DNA of 64,000 nucleotides, from positions 3,410,001 through 3,474,000 of the forward strand of contig AP017375.1 of assembly GCA_002355455.1 (NCBI GenBank), in the 5' to 3' direction. Below, piece after piece: positions 6,558 through 15,807 of this stretch (position 1 is its first letter; each line of letters begins with the position of its first letter). Below the pieces are notes generated by a model, which saw only the letters and a list, made by a program, of their open reading frames with translations, had not been told where the DNA came from and did not search any database. This stretch comes from Stanieria sp. NIES-3757. Its GTDB lineage: Bacteria > Cyanobacteriota > Cyanobacteriia > Cyanobacteriales > Xenococcaceae. A program made the translations under genes and the position numbers.

Positions 6558-9398
6558 TTAAAAACTAATATCTATATCAGGATTTTCTTGATATCCTTGC
6601 TTGATTGCCCAAATATAATGCCATTTATAGATTTCACAATGTTTAATCACTACAAAACCTAATTGAGATAAACTTGAAACAAACTTTTCTCGGTCATGTT
6701 GTTTAGCAGGATGATAAATAATTAATTGTCCACTAGGTTTAAGAGTTCTATAGGCTTCAACAATATAATCTTTAATATTTAAACCCATTAGTGAAAGACT
6801 AAAAATTGCTGCATCTAACGTTGTATCATCTAAAGGTGTATTAATCATATCGCAAGCAAATACATTGCGATTAATAGCTATGTGATCGAAAGAGTGAACA
6901 GTATGTCTTTCTTCAAGTGCTTCTGCTAATTTGGCTTGTCCGCAACCAAAATCAGCCACTACAGAACCTAATGGAAGATTATCCTTTAGATGTTTGATAT
7001 ATTCATCTCTTGGCACAACTTCCCATTGCTTTTCAATTTCATCCATTTTGGTATGGTAATAGCACCATTCTTCTGGATTTTGACGCAAGCGTTCATTGGT
7101 AGTATTTGAGTAGGCTTTATTCCATCGTGCATTTAATGTAGCAAAGTCACCATATGCTGCAAAACGCCTTGAAACTTCAGCTTGATCCGATTTATCAAGT
7201 GGAACTCGGATTTGCTTTCTTTCAATTTCATACAAACCTTCTTCGCTCAATCTTTTCAGCCATCCCATCCAATATTGAGTAGCTTTATCTGGTGTTAGTT
7301 GATCATTGCTATCAGGGATTTCTCCATCTACAGCAGCTTTGGCAATATCTTTTTTATTTTCTATTCTTAAAAGCTTGGATTCACACCAACTCCATTCATT
7401 ACCATTATTGAGAAGAGCGTATGTTTTGGGAATATGAATATTGAGTTCATCAAAGACAAAACCTTCTCTATCAAAACGACCAATTGCTTGTTCGTAATCA
7501 GTACTTGTCCAAGGTAATGTAGCAAAAATAACGTTATTTGAGACAAACTGTAAGCCATCAACACCAGTTCCCAAGCAACGTATTGAAGCAAGTAGTATTT
7601 CTACTTTGCCCTTGAGAAACTGATCGAGCATATCATCATAACCTGCTTCAGTGGCATATTTATTATTACCCGTATACACTCCTACCGAGATGCCTGTCTC
7701 TCGTATCCGTTCTACTAAGTAAGGAACAATATCTTTGACATATTCAGTAAAGACTACCGTTTTTGGTTTAAGATGTTGCTGAATGATTGACCATCTAGCT
7801 TTCACAAGAATTGTTTCTACCTGCTGAGGGTGGGGACGATAACCCAAAGCAAATAATTCTTCTAAATAAGGAGTACAATTTACTGGATGAATATGTGGAG
7901 TTCGAGATTTTTGATGTTGAGGCATCATCCGAAAACCCATCGTGGTAAATTTTTGATAGATTTTCATACAGTTAGGAACTGTTGTAGTTGTTCCAATATC
8001 ATCATGATTGAGACTACTGACTAGTTCAATTAAAGATTTGCCTTCCTGAAGATTATTAATAATTGGAGTTGCTGACATTCCTAAAACTCTAGGTTTTGGT
8101 CTATCATCTGGAATATCTGTGATTAATCCATTAATTAAACGCCGTCTTTGAGTTTCAGAATTTTCATCTCTTTGCTTTACTTGATGAAGTTCATCAACAA
8201 CGACAAAATCTATGGGATTGTTATTAATAAATCTTTTAATTGCTCCTTCATACATATTTTGGAACATTTCATGATTTACTACTAAATATCGAGGTAAATT
8301 ATCTTCTGACCAAGCAACCATCCATCGTGTAGGCTTAGCAATTACTTCAGATTGGGGAAAAGCATTTTCAATAGTTTTGACCCAACCTTTAACAGTGGAG
8401 TTAGGACAAGCAATAACTGTCAGTTGTGCGCCAATAACTCGACTAGCAATTACAGCAGATAAAGTTTTACCCGTACCAGTACCACTTAAATTTAAAACAC
8501 GACTCTCTTTTAAAACTCGATAAGCTATCAGCTTTTGCATTAACTTAGGTTGCCTAAAAATTCCTCTGTCATCTTTAAAAAAATATCCTTCTGGTAAAGG
8601 TAATTGTTGACATCGAGTATATTCATCAATAAAAGAATCACGAACTTGTTCGCTATAAGTATTTCCTTTGTGTTGTTTGGCTTCCGCTAAAGCGTTTTCT
8701 TCATCAACAAAGCAACGTTTCCATAATTTTGCTTTTGCTTTAGCGATTAAAAAATCAATTGCCTCTTTATCACTAGAACTATTGATCAGTATGTTAGTAG
8801 TTTTAGATAAAGAATCAAGAGTATCTATAGCTCTAGGTGTTGGTAATTCTGAATTTACATCTTCTTGATATGATTCATCTTGAGGATTTTCTGCTTTAGT
8901 TTTGTGTTGAGTTTTCTTAAAAGCTTTATTGACTTTCTGAAAAGCTTCCTCAACAGTTTCATTTGTAGGATCTAATAGTGTTTCTGTAAGATCGCTTGAT
9001 TGACCATTTGCCCAATTCTCAATTTCTTCTCGTGGTAAATTCCCTGATTGAATTGCTTGAACTAAATTATCAAATGTTCTACTTCTGTGAGTATTGACCC
9101 CAGTTTTATTAATACCTTGTTGTTCAAATAAAACGTAAATTTCAGCAGGGGTAAGATTGTGCAGAGTATTACCTAGAGATTTGACAAACGAACGAATATA
9201 GGCAAGTGTAACTCTATGATAGTCAGTGTTATACCTTAGTCCGTATTTCTGAGCAACATCAATCCAGCTTAATGTTGGTTCTTTAGGTGTAAAAGCACGA
9301 GTAAAAATGCTAATAATACTTGCTTTTTTATTATGGGAATGTTGAACGCATTCGGCTTGTGTAGGCATCCAGCCAGGATGACCTTCTTTTTCAGCCAC
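6558..9398 (-). CDS. SF2 helicase fused to Rrp8-like methyltransferase
   Basis: A 946-residue protein in three parts. Residues 1-270 are an uncharacterised, partly charged N-terminal region. Residues about 285-680 form a SNF2/DEAD-like superfamily 2 helicase core: Walker A GTGTGKT (306-312), a DELH box (402-405), SAT motif III (442-444) and motif VI QAIGRFDR (637-644). Residues about 790-935 form a class I SAM methyltransferase closely resembling the Rrp8 rRNA methyltransferase: VADFGCGQAKLAEAL (814-828), then SLSLMGLNIKDYIVEAYR. The start is a GTG in frame with no clear ribosome binding site. The preceding helix-turn-helix frame probably belongs to the same protein and is separated by one missing base. 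The role is unknown; nucleic-acid remodelling with methylation, or defence, are guesses. Confidence 0.8.
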   Translation of the reverse strand: MAEKEGHPGWMPTQAECVQHSHNKKASIISIFTRAFTPKEPTLSWIDVAQKYGLRYNTDYHRVTLAYIRSFVKSLGNTLHNLTPAEIYVLFEQQGINKTGVNTHRSRTFDNLVQAIQSGNLPREEIENWANGQSSDLTETLLDPTNETVEEAFQKVNKAFKKTQHKTKAENPQDESYQEDVNSELPTPRAIDTLDSLSKTTNILINSSSDKEAIDFLIAKAKAKLWKRCFVDEENALAEAKQHKGNTYSEQVRDSFIDEYTRCQQLPLPEGYFFKDDRGIFRQPKLMQKLIAYRVLKESRVLNLSGTGTGKTLSAVIASRVIGAQLTVIACPNSTVKGWVKTIENAFPQSEVIAKPTRWMVAWSEDNLPRYLVVNHEMFQNMYEGAIKRFINNNPIDFVVVDELHQVKQRDENSETQRRRLINGLITDIPDDRPKPRVLGMSATPIINNLQEGKSLIELVSSLNHDDIGTTTTVPNCMKIYQKFTTMGFRMMPQHQKSRTPHIHPVNCTPYLEELFALGYRPHPQQVETILVKARWSIIQQHLKPKTVVFTEYVKDIVPYLVERIRETGISVGVYTGNNKYATEAGYDDMLDQFLKGKVEILLASIRCLGTGVDGLQFVSNNVIFATLPWTSTDYEQAIGRFDREGFVFDELNIHIPKTYALLNNGNEWSWCESKLLRIENKKDIAKAAVDGEIPDSNDQLTPDKATQYWMGWLKRLSEEGLYEIERKQIRVPLDKSDQAEVSRRFAAYGDFATLNARWNKAYSNTTNERLRQNPEEWCYYHTKMDEIEKQWEVVPRDEYIKHLKDNLPLGSVVADFGCGQAKLAEALEERHTVHSFDHIAINRNVFACDMINTPLDDTTLDAAIFSLSLMGLNIKDYIVEAYRTLKPSGQLIIYHPAKQHDREKFVSSLSQLGFVVIKHCEIYKWHYIWAIKQGYQENPDIDISF

Positions 9399-9844
9399 AT
9401 CATATAAAAAAGCTCTAATTCTTTAAGAGTTGAACCTTTTTTTCCAATAAAGTGTTTCTTGAGAGATGATAGAAGTTTAGAATTAAAATTGTTAATCTCC
9501 TCATTTGAAGGCAATATTCCAGTTTCATAATGGGAATCAAGCAGTTTTTTTAGTTGTGTAAGACACCAATCTTTTGAACCCACCTCATAATAATAATTTC
9601 TATACCTTTCAATTACTTGACGGATTCTTTCTCTTGTTAGATTTAGTCTCCTGCCAATTTCCGCTAGGGTTTGACCTTCAAGATAAAGTTGAATTGCTTC
9701 ACCATGCCAGCAATTTTCTTTTAATAAATTTTTGATTAATCTTCCAGTTTTCTTTCTTTCTTCAACAGATAAACTTTGATATTGTTCAATAAGTTGATGA
9801 AAAATACCTGGGTATTTAGCTTCTAGCTCTTGACAAATATCCAC
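9269..9844 (-). CDS. Helix-turn-helix protein, probably the frameshifted N-terminus of the helicase-methyltransferase
   Basis: The frame encodes 191 residues. The first ~147 include a sigma-70 region-4-like helix-turn-helix (GQTLAEIGRRLNLTRERIRQ, about residues 57-76). The last ~45 residues overlap the helicase gene in another frame and look non-coding. Adding one T to the T6 run of the coding strand (plus-strand A6 at 9406-9411) joins the two frames as ...LKELELFLYDVAEKEGHPG. That would give a single protein of about 1,096 residues. Either the gene carries a real 1-base deletion, the read has a homopolymer error, or two coupled proteins are made. The joined reading is the most convincing. 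Confidence 0.6.
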   Translation of the reverse strand: MDICQELEAKYPGIFHQLIEQYQSLSVEERKKTGRLIKNLLKENCWHGEAIQLYLEGQTLAEIGRRLNLTRERIRQVIERYRNYYYEVGSKDWCLTQLKKLLDSHYETGILPSNEEINNFNSKLLSSLKKHFIGKKGSTLKELELFYMMWLKKKVILAGCLHKPNAFNIPIIKKQVLLAFLLVLLHLKNQH

Positions 9845-9939
9845 CTTGGAATTTCCTAGTTACTAAGTTCACATACTTAGCATTCCCAGATGAACATTAT
9901 AAATTTTTCAAGATTGATAATTTTGCTTAATGGCGGTCG

Positions 9940-9975
9940 CCATACCTAACTAAATTGAAAAATAATTAGGTATGG
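9940..9975. repeat. 10-bp inverted repeat between glmS and the HTH gene
   Basis: CCATACCTAA at 9940-9949 pairs perfectly with TTAGGTATGG at 9966-9975 around a 16-base AT-rich loop. There is no strong U-tract next to it. It lies downstream of glmS and about 100 bp upstream of the HTH/helicase gene on the same strand. It could be a weak terminator or an operator for the helicase gene. Confidence 0.5.
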
Positions 9976-10047
9976 TGTATTATAAGACTGTATTTTTAAT
10001 TAAAATGCGACAATTAAGCTAATAACAGCAACTAAAACATAATTTTA

Positions 10048-11934
10048 CTACTCAACAGTAACGCTTTTCGCCAAATTTCTCGGCTGATCGACATCTAATC
10101 CCTTAATCGCTGCAATGTGATAAGCCAATAGCTGCAAAGGCACAACTGCTAAAATCGGCGAGATCAACTCTTCAACTTCAGGCACAGTCAACACATCATC
10201 AAAGGTTGCAGCAGCTTCTTGAGCATTCATGGCTGAAGTTACCCCGATTAACCTAGCATCTCTGGCTTTTGCTTCCTGGGCATTAGAAAGCACCTTATCG
10301 TAAACACTACCAGGCATTGCGATCGCGACTACAGGAACTTTGGTATCAAGTAAGGCGATGGGACCATGTTTCATTTCGCCAGCAGGATAACCTTCTGCAT
10401 GGATGTAACTAATTTCTTTCAGTTTTAATGCACCTTCTAAGGCGATGGGGAAGTTAATTCCTCTGCCGATAAAGATAAAGTCTTCGGTTTCTTTGGTAAA
10501 TTCGTGTGCCAATTCTTCGATGTAATTAGCTTGACTTTCTAAGGTTTTTTCTATTTGAGTGGGAATTTGATGTAATCCAGTAATAATTTGTTCGATTTGT
10601 TCGAGAGGTAAAGTTTTACGCCGAAAAGCTAAATCTAGAGCCAGGAAATAAAAGCTCATTACTTGAGCGACAAAAGTCTTGGTTGCTGCTACCCCAATTT
10701 CAATTCCTGCTTGAGTATTGATAATCTGATCGACTAATTGAGCGATGGTGCTTTCGGGACGGTTGGTAATACCTAATAATCGTGCTTGTAGCTTGGGTTC
10801 GAGGTTAGCACGTCGCTCTTTTTCCATTTCCAAGGCAGCAATGGTATCGGCAGTTTCTCCTGACTGGGTAACACCGATAGTTAAAGTATTGGCGATGACT
10901 GGTTTGGGAGAGTAGCGAAATTCGGAAGCGTAATCTACTGTGGTGGGAATTCCTGCTAATTGTTCTAATAGATACTTACCAATTAAACTCGCGTGCCAAC
11001 TCGTACCGCAAGCCAGAATTTGAATGTGTTCTAAATCTTCGTAGAGTCGGGGTGATAAACTGAGAGTTACGGGACTAAAATCGGGATTGTCTTGGGCGTG
11101 CCAGTTGGGATTAAAATAAGCTTCTAAAGCAGTTCGTACTACTCCTGGTTGCTCATAAATTTCTTTGAGCATATAGTGGCGGAATCCCTGTTTTTCGACT
11201 TGAACCAGATTCCAATCCAAAGTACGGGGGAATTTATTTAAGCGATCACCTGCAAAATTATAAATCTCTACACCCAAAGGAGATAATCTTGCCATTTCTC
11301 CATTATCTAAACTGAGAACTGTATGGGTATGGGGAACTAAAGCAGTAATATCGGAAGCACAGAAAAATTCCCCTTGTCCAAAACCGAGGATTAGGGGAGC
11401 TTGTTGACGTGCTACAACTAATTCATAGGGATGATCGGCACTAATAACCGCGATCGCAAATGCTCCTTCTAAACGGGGAATGATCTGTCTGACTGCATCT
11501 AGTAAGGAAAGTTGGGAATTTTTCAAGCAATCAGCAATTAAATGGGGAATAACTTCTGTATCAGTTTCTGACTTAAATTCGTAACCTTTACTAATTAATT
11601 CTTCTCTTAACTCACGATAATTTTCAATGATGCCATTTTGAACTACCGCTACACCCATCGCTGCATCCATATGAGGATGGGCATTATGTTCTTCTGGTTT
11701 ACCGTGAGTTGCCCAACGAGTATGTCCGATGCCAATTTGGGCAGGATTAAGATCTCTTTCTACTTTTTCTCGTAGATTATGTAACTTGCCTTTAGCACGA
11801 ACACAGTTAATTTTTCCTTCTAAAACTGTTGCCACTCCTGCTGAATCATAACCCCGATATTCTAGTCTTTCCAAACCAGATATTAAAATTTCTGTTGCTG
11901 CTTGAGTTCCGATATAGCCGACGATTCCACACAT
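10048..11934 (-). CDS. glmS: Glutamine--fructose-6-phosphate aminotransferase (isomerizing)
   Basis: This enzyme makes glucosamine-6-phosphate from fructose-6-phosphate and glutamine, the first step toward UDP-GlcNAc for peptidoglycan and lipopolysaccharide. It is cytoplasmic, and 628 residues is normal. The N-terminal glutaminase domain begins MCGIVGYIG with the nucleophile Cys2, and shows GIGHTRWATHG (about 71-81) and NGIIENYRELRE. Two SIS sugar-isomerase domains follow, with CGTSWHA, SQSGETADT-type and GRGINFPIALEGALKLKE motifs. The protein ends in the family-typical LAKSVTVE. No glmS ribozyme is visible in the 5' region. It stands alone as a single gene. Confidence 0.97.
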   Translation of the reverse strand: MCGIVGYIGTQAATEILISGLERLEYRGYDSAGVATVLEGKINCVRAKGKLHNLREKVERDLNPAQIGIGHTRWATHGKPEEHNAHPHMDAAMGVAVVQNGIIENYRELREELISKGYEFKSETDTEVIPHLIADCLKNSQLSLLDAVRQIIPRLEGAFAIAVISADHPYELVVARQQAPLILGFGQGEFFCASDITALVPHTHTVLSLDNGEMARLSPLGVEIYNFAGDRLNKFPRTLDWNLVQVEKQGFRHYMLKEIYEQPGVVRTALEAYFNPNWHAQDNPDFSPVTLSLSPRLYEDLEHIQILACGTSWHASLIGKYLLEQLAGIPTTVDYASEFRYSPKPVIANTLTIGVTQSGETADTIAALEMEKERRANLEPKLQARLLGITNRPESTIAQLVDQIINTQAGIEIGVAATKTFVAQVMSFYFLALDLAFRRKTLPLEQIEQIITGLHQIPTQIEKTLESQANYIEELAHEFTKETEDFIFIGRGINFPIALEGALKLKEISYIHAEGYPAGEMKHGPIALLDTKVPVVAIAMPGSVYDKVLSNAQEAKARDARLIGVTSAMNAQEAAATFDDVLTVPEVEELISPILAVVPLQLLAYHIAAIKGLDVDQPRNLAKSVTVE

Positions 11935-12129
11935 AATTCTAGTTACCAGTCATACGCGATCGGTTAACAGTTATCATTTGTAACGTAATTTCCCGAATTC
12001 TGCGACCGTGTACATATTTGTTTATTTTTTATAGTAGGTGATCTTAATCCTTATTAATCAAAAATCACAAGCATATACTTGATTGGAGTAGCTTATCTTC
12101 AATCATTTAAACATTTAAAAAAAAATATT

Positions 12130-12468
12130 ATGTTCGATCTGGGTTTTATTTTTGGTGCTGCCGATCTAGTTTCAGATTTTGCAGGAGTAAAACAGCGTCA
12201 AGCTAGACAAATTAAGTTTTTTCGCTATAAAGAAGGCAATCTTGGCATTGCTTTTTTCGATAATCAAACAATTCATGGAGAATATTGGATTGAAAATATC
12301 CCAGTACCAGCTACATATGAGATGAAATTTAAATCTAGCGGGTTTAATCTTGATACTAAATACGAGCTTCAGTTTTTTGGTTTACAACCTTTTAATGCCG
12401 CTCACCAAGTATTGCAAACACCAGCTATTCAAAAACGAATTTTAGAAACTATATTTAATAATATTTAA
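12130..12468 (+). CDS. Hypothetical protein, 112 aa
   Basis: I do not recognise this small protein. The ATG at 12130 (MFDLGFIFGAADLVSDFAGV) is preferred over an upstream TTG at 12079 because the added residues look non-coding. A short hydrophobic N-terminus is followed by a soluble, probably beta-rich part (GEYWIENIPVPATYEMKF). A rho-independent terminator follows 58 bp downstream, which supports a real transcript. The gene diverges from glmS. Confidence 0.5.
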   Translation: MFDLGFIFGAADLVSDFAGVKQRQARQIKFFRYKEGNLGIAFFDNQTIHGEYWIENIPVPATYEMKFKSSGFNLDTKYELQFFGLQPFNAAHQVLQTPAIQKRILETIFNNI

Positions 12469-12525
12469 AATAAATAATTTTGTAATTAAAAATTAAAAAT
12501 TAATACAATAAATATTAATTTAAAG

Positions 12526-12544
12526 TGAGAGCAAAAGGCTCTCA
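12526..12544 (+). terminator. Rho-independent terminator
   Basis: TGAGAGC (12526-12532) pairs with GCTCTCA (12538-12544) around the loop AAAAG, and TTATTTTTATAT follows. It ends the transcript of the 112-residue protein. Confidence 0.7.
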
Positions 12545-12598
12545 TTATTTTTATATAGTTTCAAACTACTATAATTTATAAAATATTAATTCTGAGCT

Positions 12599-12802
12599 AT
12601 GAATACTTACATCCTTACACCTGATTTCGGTTTAGAGTTAATGTCATCTACTGAAAATCTTCAGAATATTCAAGAGAAAATACAGAAATATATCAATAAT
12701 AAAGTTCGTCTGGGTTGGTTAATCGATCCTGAAAATAAACTTTTATCTGTTTATTTTCCAGGAAAGATAAAAAAGTATTCAAAAACTCAAATACTATCAT
12801 AA
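12599..12802 (+). pseudogene. Uma2-family nuclease, C-terminal fragment
   Basis: These 67 codons resemble part of a Uma2 (DUF820) restriction-endonuclease-fold protein. The stretch VRLGWLIDPENKLLSVYFPG matches the end of the catalytic core, where the conserved GWLIDP follows the active-site strands. Family members have about 180-200 residues, and the N-terminal two thirds with the catalytic Asp/Glu residues are absent. The first ~20 residues do not look like Uma2. It is most likely a decayed remnant. Uma2 genes are multicopy in many cyanobacteria. Confidence 0.55.
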
Positions 12803-12900
12803 TCGCGAGCTTTTACCTGTATTAATTATTGAATTAGAATCTATATGAGAATAATTTTTCTAAATAATCTTTAAGAATAAAACGATTAATTATCCACAGT

Positions 12901-13455
12901 TTAAAAACTATCCGATTCAGGTCTAGCACCAGAAGTTCCAGGTTTATTTAAAAATAAATTTCCTGCTGCGTCATTTTGATAAACACAATCGATATTAGGA
13001 GAACTTTCTAAAACACCAGTAAAAGCAAAAGTATTCATTCTTCTCTTACAATCTCTCACTTGGTCGTTACTAACTAGTTTTTGTTGTTCGAGAATTGACC
13101 AGTTATTTTGTCTTAAAACACATCCTGGTTGCATTGTCGGTTGGGTCACAAAGACATTAAAAGGATTTAAAGTTAAAAATACTCTCATATTAGCTACAAT
13201 CGCACTAGCTCCAAATTGCTGACATAATTCCGCATTAGGAGCTTGCATATCGATCTGAGAACGAGATTCAATCCGAGTAGGGTCAGAATTAGTGCCAAAA
13301 TTTAAGGCAATACCCACTACAATTCCCAAAATAAAAACACTAGCTATAATTGCGATTTTGGTAGGATCAAATAGCTTTTTTTCAGCAGTAGAAGCATAAC
13401 CTCTAGAAGCAGGAGGATCATAACGGTCGTAATCGTATTTATTTTTGCGTTTCAT
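12901..13455 (-). CDS. DUF3172 family protein
   Basis: A 184-residue protein of the cyanobacterial family DUF3172, function unknown. A basic, Tyr/Arg-rich cytoplasmic N-terminus is followed by one transmembrane helix (IAIIASVFILGIVVGIAL, about 33-50) and a soluble domain probably outside the membrane. That domain contains four cysteines (in AELCQQFG, PGCVLRQNNW, VRDCKRRM and NIDCVYQND). Paired cysteines would fit disulphide bonds in the lumen or periplasm. The start is ATG. It stands as a single gene. Confidence 0.8.
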   Translation of the reverse strand: MKRKNKYDYDRYDPPASRGYASTAEKKLFDPTKIAIIASVFILGIVVGIALNFGTNSDPTRIESRSQIDMQAPNAELCQQFGASAIVANMRVFLTLNPFNVFVTQPTMQPGCVLRQNNWSILEQQKLVSNDQVRDCKRRMNTFAFTGVLESSPNIDCVYQNDAAGNLFLNKPGTSGARPESDSF

Positions 13456-13670
13456 AGGAATTTTTAATTGGCATTTGTTCTAGTTTACTAAACTCATTCT
13501 TACTTTGACGGATTTTACTGTTTTCCTTGAAAAGAAGATAAAAACACTTATTCGGTACAGCAATCTCTCATAAAATTGATTAAATTGTTTTTAGTCCAAA
13601 ATTTTCCATTGCTATAACAATTAAAATATCGATCTTGTTGTTAATGGTAGTTTTTTTGAATAATTTTTAA

Positions 13671-13693
13671 ACGCTGGAGTATGTTTCCAGCGT
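13671..13693. repeat. Small hairpin repeat, copy 1
   Basis: ACGCTGGA pairs perfectly with TCCAGCGT around a 7-base loop. The same CGCTGGA stem recurs at 13867-13887, so this is a repeated palindromic unit rather than a chance stem. Confidence 0.6.
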
Positions 13694-13821
13694 CACAACT
13701 AAATTAACTGTTTTATTCTCAATAACAAAAACAACTTTTTCGATAACTTCTGCGGTTGTCTAATTCTATTCTAAAACCATCTATCTTAGAGGATGCCTAG
13801 AAAGTCTTAATTGTTTAACCA

Positions 13822-13856
13822 CCGTCATTCTGACGTGTAGTGAAACGGAATGACGG
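13822..13856. repeat. Hairpin repeat of the CGTCATTC type
   Basis: CCGTCATTC (13822-13830) pairs perfectly with GAATGACGG (13848-13856) around a 17-base loop. Similar CGTCATTC/GAATGACG hairpins occur as dispersed intergenic repeats in diverse bacteria. Confidence 0.6.
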
Positions 13857-13866
13857 GGTGTTTAAA

Positions 13867-13887
13867 CGCTGGAAATAAATTCCAGCG
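13867..13887. repeat. Small hairpin repeat, copy 2
   Basis: CGCTGGAA pairs perfectly with TTCCAGCG around the loop ATAAA. It is the second copy of the stem at 13671-13693, about 190 bp away. Confidence 0.6.
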
Positions 13888-13980
13888 ACAACCCCTCAAG
13901 AATCAAGGTGTTGACATTTTATACTTTTTAGATAACCTGTCAGATAGAGTCGAAGTCATTGATTAGATTATGTATTCATC

Positions 13981-14481
13981 CTATTTACAACCGAGAGACT
14001 CACGGGTATCTACTCCAGTTTTAGGATTAACTCCTGAAGCATTAGCGCAAAGTTGCTTGACTTGCCATTTTTCTAACACCGCAAAGGTAAAATCGGCATT
14101 TTTGATTTTAGCCCCTTCAAAAGTAGAAAAAGATAAAATTGTTTCTTGAAAAATTGCATCGGTTAAATCTGCCCCATCAAAATTAGTTAAGTAGGCAAAA
14201 CCATAACTAAAGTCAGCCCCCTGTAGATTAGCATTAGCTAGATTAGAAGCATTAAACACCGCTCCTCTCAAATCTGCATTGCTAAAATTAGCTGATTCCA
14301 AATCAACTTTGGCAAAATCAATAGATTGTAAATTTTTACCTGTAAAATCTTTATTTCTAAAATCAACTTCACTAAAAGTTGAGGGAGTTACTGCCGATGA
14401 ACTAGCAGCTTGTGCTGGTGAAGGAAACCACAGCAAAATTAACAACAACAAAAGAGTACTTAGTCGGAGAAAATACTTCAT
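13981..14481 (-). CDS. Exported pentapeptide-repeat protein, probably thylakoid-lumenal
   Basis: A 166-residue protein with a clear signal peptide (MKYFLRLSTLLLLLILLWF then PSPAQAA, cleavage probably after AQA). Pentapeptide A(D/N)LXX repeats at about residues 38-130 (SANFSNADLRGAVFNASNLAN and similar) would form a right-handed quadrilateral beta-helix. A short C-terminal segment with two cysteines (LCANASGVNP and ESLGCK) probably forms a disulphide. The architecture matches small lumenal pentapeptide proteins of cyanobacteria and chloroplasts, whose function is poorly known. It diverges from trpD with 104 bp between the starts. Confidence 0.85.
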   Translation of the reverse strand: MKYFLRLSTLLLLLILLWFPSPAQAASSSAVTPSTFSEVDFRNKDFTGKNLQSIDFAKVDLESANFSNADLRGAVFNASNLANANLQGADFSYGFAYLTNFDGADLTDAIFQETILSFSTFEGAKIKNADFTFAVLEKWQVKQLCANASGVNPKTGVDTRESLGCK

Positions 14482-14585
14482 AGCTCAACTTTTAAGGTAG
14501 GATATCTAACTGTCAAAGAATACCTAATAGATTTTAATTCTTCTTTAACCTCCAGAGGAAATAATCCAATTTTTACTCGAAACTG

Positions 14586-15641
14586 ATGGTACAACAACTA
14601 AACCAAATCACTTTAGATTTACCAAGCCTCCTACAACAGCTATTAGACAAACAATCTCTCTCGCAAACTCAAGCAGCTCAATTGATGGAAGGATGGTTGC
14701 AAGAAGCAATTCCTCCTGTCATTTCGGGAGCAATTTTGGCTGCAATTCAAGCTAAAGGTGTGTCAGCAGATGAATTAGCTGGCATGGCACAAGTCTTACA
14801 AAATCAATCCGTACAACAACAGGAAATTCAACATGATTGTCCTGTTATTGATACTTGTGGTACAGGAGGGGATGGAGCTTCTACTTTTAATATTTCTACA
14901 GCAGTAGCTTTTGTGGCAGCAGCAGCAGAAGTAAAAGTTGCTAAACATGGGAATCGTTCTGCTTCGAGTAAAGTAGGTTCGGCTGATGTTTTAGAGTATT
15001 TAGGAGTAAATTTAACGGCATCCTCAGCTAAAGTAGCAGCAGCTTTAGATGAAGTAGGAATTACTTTTTTGTTTGCGCCTGGTTGGCATCCTGCGATGAA
15101 AAGTGTGGCACCTTTAAGAAAAACTCTTCAAGTCAGAACTGTATTTAATCTTTTAGGTCCTTTAGTTAATCCTCTACGTCCTACTGGTCAAGTTATCGGT
15201 GTCTATGACTCTTTATTTTTAAATAGTATGGCAGAAGCATTAAATAAACTAGGAATACCGAAAGCGATTGTTTTGCATGGTAGGGAAAAACTTGACGAAG
15301 CAGGATTAGGTGATAGTACAGATTTAGCAATGTTAACTGAAGACCAAGTTAGTTTAGTTAACATCAATCCTCAAGAATTAGGTTTAACTCCAGCACCTCT
15401 GAGTGAATTAAAAGGTGGTGAAGTTGAAGAAAATGCAAATATTTTGCGGAATGTTCTTCAAGGTAGAGGTACACAAGCTCAACAAGATGCCGTAGCTTTA
15501 AATGCTACTTTGGCTTTGCAAGTAGGAGAAGTTGTTCCTTTTGGTAATCATAATCAAGGTATTGAAATGGCAAAGGAAATTATGTCTAATGGTGCAGCTT
15601 GGCTGAAGTTAGAAGAATTAGTTAAATTTTTAGGAAGTTAG
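14586..15641 (+). CDS. trpD: Anthranilate phosphoribosyltransferase
   Basis: This enzyme catalyses the second step of tryptophan synthesis, transferring the phosphoribosyl group of PRPP to anthranilate. 351 residues is the normal length. It shows the PRPP-binding GTGGD (92-96), the KHGNRS motif (120-125) and the metal-binding DE-containing [14 protein letters not shown] segment. It is a stand-alone gene, as is usual in cyanobacteria, where trp genes are scattered. No attenuator leader is visible in the 104-bp upstream gap. Confidence 0.97.
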   Translation: MVQQLNQITLDLPSLLQQLLDKQSLSQTQAAQLMEGWLQEAIPPVISGAILAAIQAKGVSADELAGMAQVLQNQSVQQQEIQHDCPVIDTCGTGGDGASTFNISTAVAFVAAAAEVKVAKHGNRSASSKVGSADVLEYLGVNLTASSAKVAAALDEVGITFLFAPGWHPAMKSVAPLRKTLQVRTVFNLLGPLVNPLRPTGQVIGVYDSLFLNSMAEALNKLGIPKAIVLHGREKLDEAGLGDSTDLAMLTEDQVSLVNINPQELGLTPAPLSELKGGEVEENANILRNVLQGRGTQAQQDAVALNATLALQVGEVVPFGNHNQGIEMAKEIMSNGAAWLKLEELVKFLGS

Positions 15642-15807
15642 TTTTTTTGATTGCTATTTTTGCTACTCGTATCGCGATTGGGGAATAGGCATAAACCTCA
15701 ATTTGTAGCAAAGATATTGCAGAAAATGAAAAATAACTATATTCAATCAGATTCATCTGTCTCTGATGACCAATAATTAGTCACTGTACAACTGTACATT
15801 ATTCAAT
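15642..15807. other. Gap between trpD and tRNA-Met
   Basis: A 166-bp AT-rich spacer. The trpD stop is followed by a T7 tract without a good stem. No gene is seen. Confidence 0.4.

Larger units (their letters stand above)
13456..13980. other. Intergenic region with three hairpin repeats
   Basis: These 525 bp contain no convincing gene. They hold three small hairpin-forming repeats (13671-13693, 13822-13856, 13867-13887), two of which share the same stem. The rest is AT-rich. Confidence 0.6.

Noticed and set aside
9391-9420. Programmed -1 frameshift joining the HTH and helicase frames
   Set aside because: The T6 run does not form a clean X-XXY-YYZ slippery heptamer in the zero frame, and I see no obvious stimulatory stem. 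A 1-base deletion or sequencing error explains it more simply.
11935-12129. Possible glmS ribozyme or other riboswitch upstream of glmS
   Set aside because: No conserved ribozyme core or strong secondary structure is visible; glmS ribozymes are known mainly from Firmicutes.
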